Shown piece by piece: positions 1 to 11,963 of a stretch of 64,000 nucleotides of DNA (position 1 is its first letter; every line of letters starts with the position of its first letter). Below the pieces are notes generated by a model. It worked only from the letters and a program-made list of their open reading frames with translations, was not told where the DNA came from and made no database searches. Both the position numbers and the translations under genes were made by a program. The DNA comes from Tiliqua scincoides (taxonomy: Eukaryota; Chordata; Lepidosauria; Squamata; Scincidae), in the NCBI RefSeq assembly GCF_035046505.1, contig NC_089825.1, forward strand, positions 8,339,408 through 8,403,407, read 5' to 3'.

Positions 1-2250
1 AAAATAATAATTCAGAAGTGAATACAAAACTGAGCCTTGCAAAGAGATGAGAAGCTCAGTGCAGTTGGAGATCAATTAAGCTCTGTGCCGGGGGGAAAAA
101 TGGCCATTCCATGCCTTGCACAGGAGCAGGCCTGGGTTCACTACAGAGAGCAACCTCAACTAGGAACTCTGATCAGCAGTTGGCACCTCAGCACCCGAGG
201 AAGCACTAAGTGTGCTATCAGGGAGCAGGTGAGGCTGCTGGGGGAGGGGGAGCCTAGAGCAGGGCTATACCCCCCCAGACCCCCAGAAAACTGCTGTAAT
301 CTCTGATGGGTGCACCTGCATATTTATATCCCACTCTTCCAAACCAAAACGGCACCTTACCACCGGCTCAATGTATGACATCTGAAACACAGCCAACAAC
401 AAAGCAGCAGTTAAAACAGCAGCATTAAAAGTTGTATGATGGAGTCAAATGTTCATTTAAAAGGCATTTTGCGCATGTTTCCAAACACATGGTTGTCTCA
501 TTCAGGCTTTGGTGGTGCCCAGCTTACAATGATGCACTGTGCATGTTGCTCCTGTGCATGGTTCAAGGAGGCCTTCTTGAGAAGCGTTATGGCTGCCCTG
601 GTCAAGCCACAGGCAGAGGCTGCTCATAGCAGCCTGGTGTGCAAAGACAGCCCAAGGTGATCTGCTGCCCAACCCAAAGACTCCACCAACACCCCCCACC
701 TGCTGACACATTCACCCAGCCCCAAAAAACCACACAGAAGGCCCAGCCCCCTCTCTCCTCAAAGTGTTCCCTGTTTGCACAGTGGTGGAAGTGTGTCCTG
801 AACTTCCTGTTTTGTTTGAAAAGGCCGTGTGAGAAAGGAACACTATGAGGAGGGAGGGGGCTGGATCAGAGTTTTCCAATCCACTTCCATTAACTTTTAG
901 CCAATGGACGGCCAACTGGAGCTGCTCTGTCCATGGTGGGCTGGAGGGAGATAACAGTAGACTTGCCGGGAAAGACACCCAGAATTTGTCACTCCCAGCA
1001 AGCTACAATGGTTATGTCATGGATGGGTCAGCCAGGGGAGCAAGCCTTTGTGGGGAAGGAGAGCTTGGGAGGCTTGTTGCTGAATGTTGGTGGGCATAAT
1101 TGGGTTCTTAAGGAGAACCACCCCGGAGAGTCCTTGGTGTTCCCCAAAAGGAAGCCAGAATAGGGACCAGATAAGAGTTACAGCAAAAACCTGGGGGTTA
1201 CATTCAGAGGGCCATTCTAATGCGTCAGCCCAACCTGGGGGGTGCCTGTGATTGAAACTGGGACAACTGGCATGTGCTGCACCACGGAGCTACAAGCCAC
1301 CACCCCCCTTCCCCATTGCATGGAAACTAAAGGAAATCTTTACTTATCCCACTTAGTGGGGTTCTCTGCTTGAAGCCTTCTCTGTAGACTCTAATCCCCG
1401 AGTTAAATTTGTCGCCTGCTCCACTCCCTCCTGTTAAAGGGCAAGATCATCATCATCATCATCATCATCTTGGAAGGATCCTTTCCAAATGAAGCTTTAT
1501 CTAATGCCATCTTTGAAGCAGCTGAGTGATTCCTGGCGAGCTGAGCTCCTGAATAATTAATGCAATATCAGTGGGTTGCACACTCAATGTCTCAACAGCT
1601 GTGGCATGTTTGGATATTGATGGAGCCAGATAAATTATGCATTGGCCGGGGCACTGAACCCTGGGCTCAGCATGACACTATTACCGAAGTTCCGGTGACT
1701 ACATGCTAACAGTCATTTGGTTTTACTCCTACTGTGTTGTCAGGAAAGAATGGAGTCTGCTATTGGACTTAATCAACCTTGCCAGAAGGTTGCAACTCCA
1801 ACCCATGGGATCTGCCAGCGGGTTTTTAATGCAGCTTCGTAGCTTGTTAAAATAAAAATAAAACCAGAGCTCTCCTCTGATTCACAACATTTAAGATATT
1901 GTTTATAATTGTGCACAACTGAACCTGGCAGAGCTAATTGCTCCGTCCTCAGCACCAGCCTCAAATGGATCCTTCGCTGTAATTCCACAAGATGCAAAAG
2001 AGAATTGGTCAATACAAACACCATCTAAGACTCAGCCTTATTTAGAACCCACCAGGCTCCGAACTTAGAACTCTTTCGGGAAAACTTTCAAGCAAACATC
2101 TACCTGTTCGCCAAGTGACAATACTGGAGGTGAGATCATACTTGGAGGGGTTACCACACCACAAACAAGGCTGACGGTGAACTGGCATGTTCTGGGGTGC
2201 AGTACCCAGAGGCTTTTCACCTCTGTGTGTGCTGCCACATCCCTCCAGCC
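1..2250. other. intergenic, no gene recognised
   Basis: No exon-like or conserved coding stretch was recognised on either strand; open frames are short, overlapping and without family resemblance. The stretch holds a tRNA-like SINE remnant near 1246 and a short ATC repeat at about 1447-1470. By human synteny (DPP6-PAXIP1-HTR5A) this side would face the 3' end of DPP6, but no DPP6 exon is visible. Confidence 0.6.
1246..1305 (-). repeat. tRNA-derived SINE remnant
   Basis: Read on the minus strand this looks like the head of a tRNA-derived SINE: TAGCTCCGTGGTGCAGCA resembles an A box and AGTTTCAATCAC a decayed B box, about 30 bases apart. The body and tail are not recognisable, so it is an old fragment. 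Confidence 0.45.
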
Positions 2251-2691
2251 CAAGGGTGCCCAAACCCCGGCCCTGGGGCCACTTGTGGCCCTCAAGGCCT
2301 CTCAATGCAGCCCTCAGGGAGCCCCCAGTCTCCAATGAGGCTCTGGCCCTCTGGAGACTTGCTGGAGCCCGCACTGGCCCGACACAACTGCTCTCAGCGT
2401 GAGGGCAACTGTTTGACGTCTCATGTGAGCTGTGGATGAGGGTTCCCTCCACTGCTTGTTGTTTCACACCTGTGATACAGTAGCAGCAGCAAAAGAAACC
2501 TTTTATAGGCCTTGAGCTATTGCAAGACCTTCATTCATTCATATAAGTTCCATCTTTAATATGTTCATTTATGTAAACTTATGTAAATTCATTCAAATTT
2601 TAAATGTAAATTAGTTCTTTTTTCCCCCGGCCCCCAACATAGTGTCAGAGAGACCATGTGGCCCTCCTGCCAAAAATTTTGGACACCCCTG
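2251..2691. mobile_element. non-autonomous hAT element, 441 bp
   Basis: The ends are imperfect inverted repeats (CAAGGGTGCCCAAAC and TTTTGGACACCCCTG). They are flanked by an exact 8-bp duplication CTCCAGCC at 2243-2250 and 2692-2699, which is the hAT signature. There is no transposase frame. The same family recurs at 11651-11963. Confidence 0.85.
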
Positions 2692-4288
2692 CTCCAGCCC
2701 ACTGTGGAAGGAGCCACTCCAATTCACTTCCCACTCTCTAAAACTGAGCAGAAACTGGCACAGGTGCCAATGATCCAGTCCCCTATCCCCTAACCTTGTT
2801 CTTTCTTCAAACTGTCCCTTAAGAAACAAATTCGTGTGTGGTTCATGTCTGGGGAGAGCCCCTTCCTATGATGGAGAATGCTGGGCACCCCACAATTGAG
2901 TTCCCAGGCTAGATCTCTCCACAGGTAGCTTTAATGCATATATATTTAATGCATATATATACTGGTGAGGACATTCAGTGAGTTTCTGAGATCCAGAAAA
3001 TGTGTTTAACCAAAAAGGCCACACCAGTTTCAATTTGGGTGGCAAGTTTATAACCATCAGCTGAACGGTATTGATTTTGTTCGAAAGGACAGTAAGGAGT
3101 AAGACACATCTCATCATAATACATTAAGATAGCAGACCCTCCTTCCTTTTGTTTCAATTTAACAACAAAATTAAAATCAGAATAACTGGAACCGAACTCA
3201 CAGGGGGAGGGAGGAAAGCTATCCAAGGGGAAGGTTTCAATTACCGTATGAATGAAATGAAGAAGTAACCACGCACATCCAGTTAATGAAATTATCCAAC
3301 GGACTCACAGCTAGCTGATGAAATTGCCTGCTTAGCATATATTATCTAAGCAGCAGCGCAAATCCCAAGTTGGTTGCATTATCTCTGACACATTCATGCC
3401 ACACTGGTGATAGAACAGTGAGAGTCATATTTCACACTACTTGAGCAGAAACAGACAAGGTAAAATTTATATCAGATCCACTTCAAAGAAGAACCTCAGC
3501 CACAAGTGAGGTTACAATTAACCACAGGGAAGTCCAAGGTCACCTCTAAATTTTCTATGCATAAACATCTGACTGCAGAAACCACAGCCTGTGGTAGCAT
3601 GTAACCAACTGGCAAAGGCAGAGAAGCAATTTTCTACAGTATAGTCCAAAAATGATAATTTAATGAATTGCTATATTTTCCCTGCCACTGAATTGTGCAT
3701 ATAACCTACAGCTGAACCTCAAATAGCATGATGGAAGTGTTCATGCTGCAAATTGAAGGGCAGAAATCACCAAGAAACCCTGCATAAGGCACACGCACTG
3801 AAGTATATTTTTATTGCTACTCTTGCCAAGAGTAAATGGGGAACAACTTCCTGTCATGTCAATGTGACTTGCAGTCATGTCTCATGAATTGTGCTCATGG
3901 TCTGTGATAATATGCCACCAGCTGAGCAGCCTCAAGCACTGACATGAAATGTTGGGCATGGATGGAACCAAGTTGAGGAGGCATGTGCAACGCATATCAG
4001 TTCCTCGCAGTCTGCACCATCAACATACTCCAAGCAACAACATAGTTCAGCTGGGCAGTAAGCAGGTAGACAGAAATCACCCCAGCCAACAGCCATTCCT
4101 ACCACTTTTCTCAAAACTAGAGTTCACTCCCCCCCCCTCCCACATTGCCTGTAATTGGTGAATCCGGCTGCCAGCTGAGTGCAGAAGAAATAAAATAAGG
4201 TACATAAAAAATAATCGCCACGATGGAGCATTCAGAGCTGCAGAACCACCTCAAAGTGTCTCTACTTAAGAATACACTGTTACTAAAC
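2692..4288. other. intergenic, nothing recognised
   Basis: AT-rich sequence with no supported gene or clear repeat family; short open frames on both strands have no recognisable domain. Confidence 0.5.
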
Positions 4289-4629
4289 CACTGGTTCCGA
4301 ACCTGGGGTCTGTGGACCACAGGTAGTCTGGAAGATTAAGAAGTGGTCTACAAGGTCACAGGAGAAAAATTGCCTTCAATCACTTCCATTGCTTGCCGAG
4401 CAAGCACTGCCCCGAGAACCACTACAGAGGGGGGAGAACAAAACCCACAGCTGACAACAAAAGCAGCAACCCACAAATTTTCTCTGTAAATAATATAATA
4501 AATCTTCTCTAATTATTACAAATTTAATTGTACATTTTGTATGCAGGGGGAGGAGGGGTTGCATGTGGTCCATGACAATTCCAATTTTTGCCTAATGGTC
4601 CATGGGCTTTCAAAGATTGGGAGCTACTG
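4289..4629. mobile_element. hAT-like element, decayed
   Basis: It begins CACTGGTTCCGAACCTGGGG and ends GATTGGGAGCTACTG, the inverted-repeat pattern of hAT elements whose ends read CAGTGGTTCCCAA. The internal repeats of 'gtggtccatg' type also fit. No clean 8-bp duplication remains. Confidence 0.5.
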
Positions 4630-4640
4630 CTGTAGGCGAA

Positions 4641-4728
4641 GGCTGCAATTTTATATACTTTCCTCGGTGTGAGTCCCATTGAATTCAATTAGACTAACTT
4701 CTGAGTAGGTATGACTAGGATTACACTG
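4641..4728. mobile_element. short palindromic MITE (GGCTGCAATCCTA family)
   Basis: About 88 bp starting GGCTGCAATT and ending AGGATTACACTG. The centre is a hairpin in which GTCCCATTGAATTCAAT meets its imperfect inverse. It is one of more than ten copies in the window and among the most diverged. Confidence 0.6.
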
Positions 4729-4984
4729 TAAGAAACATTCAGCTTTAGGGCTGGAAAACACAACACAACAGTGGTGCTAGAAAAGGTAAAGCATAGCTAC
4801 GGCTTCAGTTGACAATAGCAAGATCCTCAAGATCAGTTTTGGTCATGCTGCAGAAGCAGGAGTGATTCAAGCTGAACACTGAAGATTTGCATTCCCTAAT
4901 CCCCACCCTAGACACTGAGGTCACCTTGCCTTCAAAAAGTTCAGGGTCACCTAGGTGGTACCTCTGGCCTTTCTTCCATGATGG

Positions 4985-5075
4985 ACTTCAACGCAGCATA
5001 TATGGGCTGGTCACCCATCCAGACTGAAACCTGCTTAGCTTCAGCAAGACGATTGCACCTGTTATGCAAGAGCAT
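4985..5075 (-). repeat. possible old 5S-rRNA-derived SINE fragment
   Basis: The stretch CACCCATCCA...CCTGCTTAGCTTC matches the antisense of the 5S rRNA internal promoter region in two short blocks and then diverges. It is far more decayed than the 5S-derived element at 15267. A chance or tRNA-related origin is possible. Confidence 0.3.
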
Positions 5076-5910
5076 AACTGGCAAAAAGATCCCTCAGCAT
5101 GTTTTTGGCTAGACTGGTCATTCTCCCCTCCCCAGTATATGACCCCAATGCTGAGCTTGACCACATGCCCTCTGTTGCTGCTGCTTCAGAATATTTGACG
5201 CAATTCAGTCAATGGTCAGATCACTGCAGCTCTAATTAAAAATAATTAAGGTTTTGTATGCGCACTTATTGATTCACTGTTGATTTTTTTGCTCTCCATC
5301 TCTGTGAAGAGAAGCTGTGAAGCGAATGCAACCTCCAGCTCCGCACCAGTTCCAATAGGGAGATGGGAGCAGCAGTTCATCCATGTACTTATTAAGGCTC
5401 AAGGATTCATTCAAGGCTCCAACAACTACAAAGCCAATGACACAAGCTGGGATGAGAAGGCCTTCTGTTTGCATCACAAAGTTTTACCCCCTCCAGTACA
5501 GCACACATAGTATCTCTCTTCAGTTCCTTATTAGATGCAAGAGGTGCTGTGAAAAACAATTGCAAAGACAAACAGGAACCCTCTTAGAACAAATAGCACA
5601 AATAGAATTAATTCTACTGAACATTGCAGTGCGTTTAACATTTTCAGAGATGCGATCCAAATGTAGGCATTGCTCCTCCTAGTGGCGATAGGGGGTACAC
5701 CATTTTCTTCTGCAATTACATAGAAGGGTACAAAAATGAAGCAGATTCAGACACTGTTTTTATTGAAGACTCCCTACCTATCCCCTCAACACACCCCAGA
5801 TCTACAGGAAAAATTTTACCTTGTTGGAGGGTTCATTTCACAAACCGGGTGGTGGGGGGGAATCTGTCATCTGCATGGGCAAAACTGTAACTGCCTGCTG
5901 GTGTTGATTT

Positions 5911-6258
5911 CACAGGCCTACAAAACTGTGGGTCAGAAAAGTTTTTCCAAACTTTATGGTGGTTTGATATGAATTTGTGGTGCTGATTCCAAAAATGACA
6001 TCCATTTTTCCCTATCACGTCTAGTTTTGGAGATATAGTATAGCCTCAGTGAGTGGTTCAAGCAGCTTCCTCATGAGGAAGCCATGCTGTAGTCTTCCTC
6101 ATGAGGAAGCTGCTTGAACCATTCACTAAAGAGGCTATGCCGCGTCTGCAAAACTAGACGAGATAGGGCAAAACAGATGCCATTTTTGGAATCAGCACCC
6201 CAAATATATCCAGGAATTGCTGTTACGTTTACGGAAGCAAAATGTGTGTTGGCCTGTG
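5911..6258. mobile_element. fold-back MITE with CACAGGCC ends, copy 1
   Basis: 348 bp that is one long imperfect palindrome. The left half (from CACAGGCCTAC) is the inverse of the right half (to GTTGGCCTGTG), and the centre contains GCTTCCTCATGAGGAAGC twice. It is flanked by TTT on both sides, consistent with a 3-bp duplication. A second copy lies at 21402-21753. There is no coding capacity; the superfamily is not certain. Confidence 0.8.
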
Positions 6259-6599
6259 TTTTTAGAGCCCTAACTGACCTGTAACCTGTAACTAAGCCCT
6301 AACTAACCTGTATGTGAAGTACAATCTTCTTCCATGTGACAGTGCTCCACCATCACCAAAATCTTCAGGGGAGGATCCTTTTACAATGATTGATTGATTG
6401 TTTTTTTTGCCAAAAAAAGGTCTTAATCAGTCAATTTCCAAGAAACAGAGGCAATGGACAACATAGAATGCATAGAAGAATATAGAATAGAATAACAAAG
6501 AATAAAAGACAAGCATGAGCAAAAAATAATCAAACAAGGCAAAGTAAAACAGCCAGGCACAAAAGCTACTCACTGTTCAAGACCAACAAGCAGGGGAAC

Positions 6600-6800
6600 A
6601 AAATTAGAAAAGTTTACGCCTGGTCAACCCAGAATACAAGTATCTCACTCCACTAAGCGAGCAGGACTCATTTCTCCCATCCACCAAATAACGAATGGTG
6701 TCAGTATCAGTTCTGTTAGAACTTTGCAGAAATGGGGATATAAATTGGTGACGTAGATCAGTATAGTGAGGGCAGTAAAGTAGCATATGAATCAAGGTTT
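6600..6800 (-). mobile_element. LINE fragment, C-terminal ORF2-like remnant
   Basis: The minus strand encodes MLLYCPHYTDLRHQFISP, resembling the H-x-C zinc-knuckle region (EHVLLxCPxYxxLR) near the C-terminus of several LINE reverse transcriptases. The rest is too decayed to place in a clade. Confidence 0.45.
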
Positions 6801-6879
6801 CACTTGTGGCTAAAGCACAAGAACAAGTCTGAGAGCTCCAATGACCTATTGAATGTGGTGCTCAAAACATTCATGGGGA

Positions 6880-7110
6880 TCCTTTTACATGTTCCACTGA
6901 TGAAAAAAGCACATCTGGAAGACATGTGAAAGGGCTTTCTCAGTGATGGCACCCAGATTATGGAACTCCCTCCCAAAGAAAACACTCGTGCCAATTCTGT
7001 TTTGGTACCAACTTATTTTGATTGGTTTTCCTCACTTGATGCTGGGTTGGTGCTTCTAACCTGCTATTGATATTACTGAAATAGATACATTTAAAATAAT
7101 TAGCCAACAT
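6880..7110 (+). mobile_element. LINE 3'-end fragment (CR1/L2-like)
   Basis: The plus strand reads RAFSVMAPRLWNSLPKKT, the W-N-S-L-P motif found at the end of the reverse transcriptase of CR1/L2-type elements, followed by an AT-rich 3' UTR. It is 5'-truncated, as is usual for these LINEs. Confidence 0.5.
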
Positions 7111-7194
7111 GGTGTGTGTATATAACCAGTTAGCAAGTTGGTCATTGTGTATTCTCCACTGAAACTACCTTGTGCCGAGACAAATTCTTTGCCC

Positions 7195-7290
7195 GTCTAG
7201 GTCAGCACTGTCTGCACGGAGTGGAAGCAGTTTTGCAGAGGTTCAAACAGTGGTCTTCGCTACCTGGAGATTCTGCCCTGAGAGAGATTC
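7195..7290 (-). repeat. degraded tRNA-SINE body
   Basis: AGGTCAGCACTGTCTGC followed by CTACCTGGAGATTCTGCC resembles the body of the tRNA-derived SINE seen more clearly at 32402-32575. It is heavily diverged and the tRNA head is lost. Confidence 0.3.
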
Positions 7291-7891
7291 TGATATCTGG
7301 CCAATCAACAGAGGTGACCCGTTTGCAATCTTATGTTGCCACTTGGGAAACGAAATTCTTCAATCGGTACAAACTGGCATCCTGGGATTAGGGTCATCAA
7401 ATAAAGCAAAATAAAATGGGAAGAGGATCATACAGGTGCATTTTGAATACTATCCAAAGGAGCCCAGGAAACCAGAGGAATAGATTTTCACCTCCAACAA
7501 GACACCCAAGAACTGCCAATCCACACAGAGGATACCTGGATACCTTTATGTGAAACACAGAAAGGCCTCACATTCACAGTGATGGCTAGACACACCACAA
7601 TGTGCAAAATCAACACAGACCCAGCTGAGGGCTCGCTAGCACAGAGAGGGAATTGGGTCCAGCATGGGAAGCCCATTGACACACACATCTCTACACATCA
7701 GCAGGGGTGCTGCACGGCAGACATCTTTTGGAACTGAGGAAGTGTTGAAAAGCCATTTTGTGGTAGGGCTGGTACTGATCGGCCACTCCAAAGTCAAAGT
7801 TTCTATTAGGCATGCTCAATCCGTTCCTTGGCTCCAAACTAACAGGAGGGCTCTGGCACCTGTGTTCTGCAGAGCAATTACCACACACTAA

Positions 7892-7981
7892 GGCTGCAAT
7901 CCTATGCACACTTTCCTGGGAGTAAGCCCCATTGAGCACAATGGGACTGACTTCTGAGTAGGTATGTGTAGGATTGGGCTC
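7892..7981. mobile_element. short palindromic MITE with TAA duplication
   Basis: 90 bp from GGCTGCAATCCTATGC to GTAGGATTGGGCTC, flanked by TAA on both sides (7889-7891 and 7982-7984). The core is a hairpin: AGTAAGCCCCATTGAGCACA pairs with CAATGGGACTGACTTCTGAG. The 3-bp A/T duplication and inverted ends suggest a PIF/Harbinger-type non-autonomous DNA element. This is the cleanest copy of the family here. Confidence 0.75.
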
Positions 7982-8801
7982 TAAGAAGATAGTAAACATT
8001 CCCAACACTGAAGAGCAATTCTGTGAAAGCAGGAGGGCACCAGCACCTCATAGTACAAGAGATGCCCATATTTGAAGGGGAACTGGCCTTTATGCTATGC
8101 CTGAAGATTTCCTTGAAGAACTGCCTTAAGGCTTTGGTGACCCTGGTTAAGTATAAACTCATGGGCCAGCCTTGCTCTTACAAAGAAGATTTGATAAACG
8201 TATTGTATTTGCTACCACAAAGTATGGGGGGGGGGGGAATTGCACACAATTACACACACAATTACCTTAAATATCTACACCCTACTTCTCTCCAAAGAAA
8301 CTGAAGCACCTTTACAAGTTCATCATATAAAACAAACCACCACAAGTAGTGAAATCAATTGCCTTCAAACTATCAAAGCACGAGACATTCACAGTATTTT
8401 AGACAATTTTGTTCTGCTTGATTTTACTTGTAACTTCTTCCTGACTTTTAGTGTTGCAGACTGATCCAGGATACAAGCAATTTTGATGAGCTTCAAAATG
8501 TCATTACAAACACCAACATCAGAGCATTAAGGGATTGGTCTCATAGCACAGCCATGCGCTTCATTTTTTAGCGCGCAGTTCCTCTCTGATGCACAGCTGC
8601 TTCCTGGTGACTAACAAGTCCCCTCTCACTAGGGCAATCCAAGCCAGAAATTATATCAGGCGTCACAATGCAGATTCCAAATGTACCAAAATCAGAAAGC
8701 AAGAAACAACCTATCCACAGGCTAAAGAAGTGACATCCTCATGGCCACAAGGTACCAAGCCCCTTTTTTGACTTGTAAATGCCACTGAACTGAGGAACTA
8801 C

Positions 8802-9085
8802 CGCATTTTTCGCTCCATAAGACGCACCTAACCATAAGACGCACCTAGTTTTTAGAGGAGGAAAACTTACTTTTAAAGTAAGTCTGCCCTCTCCCTGTGG
8901 TGCCTGCGCAAATGAGGACCTTGCCCCCGGTGCGGACCTCGCCCCCTTTGTTCTCCGCCTGCCCTCCCCCTGTGGCGCCTGTGCAAATGAGGACCTTGCC
9001 CCCAGTATTCACTCCATAAGATGAACACACTTTCCCCCCCACTTTTTTTGGGGGGGAAGTGCGTCTTATGGAGCGAAAAATACGG
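8802..9085. mobile_element. mariner-like MITE (CCATAAGACGCAC family)
   Basis: 284 bp with terminal inverted repeats CCGCATTTTTCGCTCCATAA and its inverse ending AAAATACGG, flanked by TA on both sides, the Tc1/mariner target. A related unit (GTATTCACTCCATAAGATGA) lies inside near 9006, which suggests nesting. A second family member is at 63208. No transposase. Confidence 0.75.
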
Positions 9086-11650
9086 TACTTCTGAGCAAAC
9101 ACATGGGATTATCCAGCAGCCTGCCAGCCTTTTCCATGGGATCACAAGCTCTCAGAGCATATCAGCCCTCTTCCTCCCCCATCATTTCCTGCTCTCTTTT
9201 AAAAGTATTTTTATAATATAAACTTACAGAAGTACAAAGTCAGCCACCTTCCTCCTGTTCTCATTGATTTCTGTTCATTCCCTTCATCCCATTAATTTGT
9301 CCCAGGCCCAGTCAAATTAATCAACCTCTCTTTTTCCATTTTCCCTTCCATTCCACTTTGTTGCTATTATTACTTCCTGCACCCTGGTCATTTCTTCTCC
9401 CCCTACAAGGGGGAGACTTGTACAAGAGAAATGAAATGTTTCTCTTTTAGCACCCATTCCATGTTTTTATAATGCTTGTGTGCCACTATCATATGCATTT
9501 AAATTAAAATATCTCCTCTGTAATAGAGCTACTACGCAAAAATCAGTTCAGAGCCAGCAAAATCTAGCAGAGACCAGTCTGTCAAAGGTTCTGCATCATG
9601 GTTTGGACTTCCCAGGCAGGAATTCATTGAAGAAAGGTTGGAGTGGCAGCCATTCTGCCTCATACATGATAGTTATAACCTTATTTGCAAGCAACCCATC
9701 AGAAAAATCCTATCAAGTGCCTGGCAAATGAAGAAAAGATTTACTCTGAACACACTGTAACAGACCAGGAAAAATGCTACTTGCCCTTCCACCTGGGACC
9801 TGCAGCACCCCTCAGCTGTGTATGGCTTGAGACAGTCCACACCACCAGGCTAACAACAGCCTTGTCGGGTAGAGGTGCCACCACCCCTTTCTGCCAGCTT
9901 CTCAGAAGGGGAAAGCCAAGAATCTACCAGTATCCCAGCTATAGGATACTGCCAAACCTCCTTCTCCAAAGCTGTCAAACCTCCTTCTCCAGCACTGGCA
10001 AGATACAGCAGTGTGACTGTTCGTAGTCAAGACTGGACCAAAGTTTCCCTAACCAACAAGCACACTGCGATGAGATTGTTTACACAAATTTATTACAAGG
10101 AAAAAGGATAGCAGCAAGTATCAGAATATATTTTAGGAACACAGCAGGCAGATTGAAAACAAAGCTATTCTCCTAACAAAACTTAGCTGACCTTACCTTC
10201 AGGAGCTTCAGAGCTTACAGAGTTCCAAAAATCACCACCTCTCAACATCCCCAGGGTGACTTTTTTAAAATCTTTAGCACACCTTCTTGAAGGTCTCCAC
10301 CTATTGGAGGCCTAAAACCATGGAAGGGTCTCAAAGGCTGATGCAACTCACTCATCTCCAGTCCCAATCTGAATAATGCAGCTGAAATCCATTTCTAATT
10401 AGCGGTCCAGGTGCCTTGGCCTTGCAGAGTCTTGGTAACACAGGTGCTTCTCAAGACAGCATTTTAACAACCAGTATACTTCCTGGCAATGGGGCCAGAG
10501 AAGGCCACAGCAGTTTGATAAGCCCAACTGTTGATCCCTGGATTGTACAGCCTTTTCTTCCAGCACAGATAATACAGGCTTTTCTGACAAGATGGATTCC
10601 AAGGCACTGCAACATGGAAACCTGAAGTCTTTACACAGCTCTCCCCAAACTAAGGGCAAAGACCAGTTAAGAACACAAGCTGGAAGCTGCCATTCTGCCT
10701 GTGAGCAGTTTGCCATTATGAAGTGCCCGTGCGCCTTTCTCTTACCTGCTCTCAGTAGGCTGGGAACAACCAGGATTGGAAACTGGACTCGGATGACTCA
10801 AATTCAAGTTGAAAAATGCATGTTTTTCATTGACCCGTGAGTCACGTGTGAAGGAATCGGAAAAACACTCAAGTCAGGGCCCCCGACTCAGCACTCGTCC
10901 CCACGCACCAGACTCAAGTCTACCTGTGTCTGGGTGTGCTTGCTTACTATATCAGTGGCATGAAAAACCTTGTGGGGCCATCATTCCAACCAGGCAAGCA
11001 GCAGGGAAGTTCCAGCCAGGAGGCAGGGAAGGATTAATGTTTGCATTTGCATCGGAGCATGATAGGGGAGGCCGAAGCGGGCTCTCTGATAGGAAGGTAG
11101 GAACAGATGATTATTGGACACAGGATGAGAGGTTTGGTATTTTCTTTGGCTGAAGGAGGGCAGAAGGAGGTGCCCAAGGGGGTTCTTGTCTTACGAATGG
11201 CTGCATTCCCCCAGGGTAGGGAAGAACCCCAGGGAAGGGAGAGAGGCAGTCAATAGCAATCACAATTTCCTCCACCCGGCTCCATTGTTACTTGGGCAGA
11301 GAAAGCCTCATTGAATGACAAGTTGCAATGGGACTACTTCTGCATAGAGCTGCAAAGGATAGGGTTATTCTGGTAAGCCTCCCGGCTGCAGCAAATGACT
11401 GCCCTCCCTCTTGCCACTTCTCTCCCGCAGCCTCTCCCACCCCTTCCTGCCCTGTTTACAGATGGGGAGGGACATCAGGGAAGTGTTCAGAGAGCTTCCA
11501 CACCCACACACACACACACACCCTGGCAGCAGCCCCATTTTTCCATGGCGGGCTTTTTAAAGGGACTTGAGTCCTTTTAGTCACGATTCAGAAAGGGCTC
11601 CTGTTATGACTTTTTCAAGACGAGTCACAGGGGGGGTGATTACTCTAGAC
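9086..11650. other. intergenic, no gene recognised
   Basis: No supported coding region. It contains a short AC dinucleotide run at about 11503-11522. The TTTATTACAAGG-bearing stretch near 10080 may belong to an old interspersed repeat that I cannot name. Confidence 0.5.
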
Positions 11651-11963
11651 CAGGGGGGTCCAAACCCCAGCCCGGGGGCCAGATGCGACCCGCAGCAAGC
11701 CTCTTTCCGGCCCGTGGCCAACCTCTTGTCCCCTGAAAGCCTCTGGCCCACTCAACTGAACATGACCAGAACTGTGCTCTGATTGTGTCTGGAAGGTGTT
11801 CTGAGGGCCAGAGAGGTTGAACGAATGAGCCCATTTATTCACTCATCTAAGTTCCATCTCGAATTCATTTATTTAAATTTTATATTTAAATTTTTTCCCC
11901 AGTCCTCAACACCACGCCAGATATTTGATGCGGCCCTCTGGCCAAAAAGTTTGGAAACCCCTT
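11651..11963. mobile_element. non-autonomous hAT element, 313 bp
   Basis: It runs from CAGGGGGGTCCAAACCCC to AGTTTGGAAACCCCTT and is flanked by the exact 8-bp duplication CTCTAGAC (11643-11650 and 11964-11971). Its internal GGCCAGATGCGACCC and GATGCGGCCCTCTGGCC blocks match the family of 2251-2691, from which it differs by an internal deletion. Confidence 0.85.

Noticed and set aside
1500-1620. Possible conserved non-coding element with TAATTA motifs
   Set aside because: Cannot be supported without cross-species alignment; A/T-rich motifs are expected by chance.
9757-10700. Possible old LTR-like segment (starts TGTAACAG, contains TTTATTACAA)
   Set aside because: No partner LTR, coding remnant or target duplication; composition alone is not enough.
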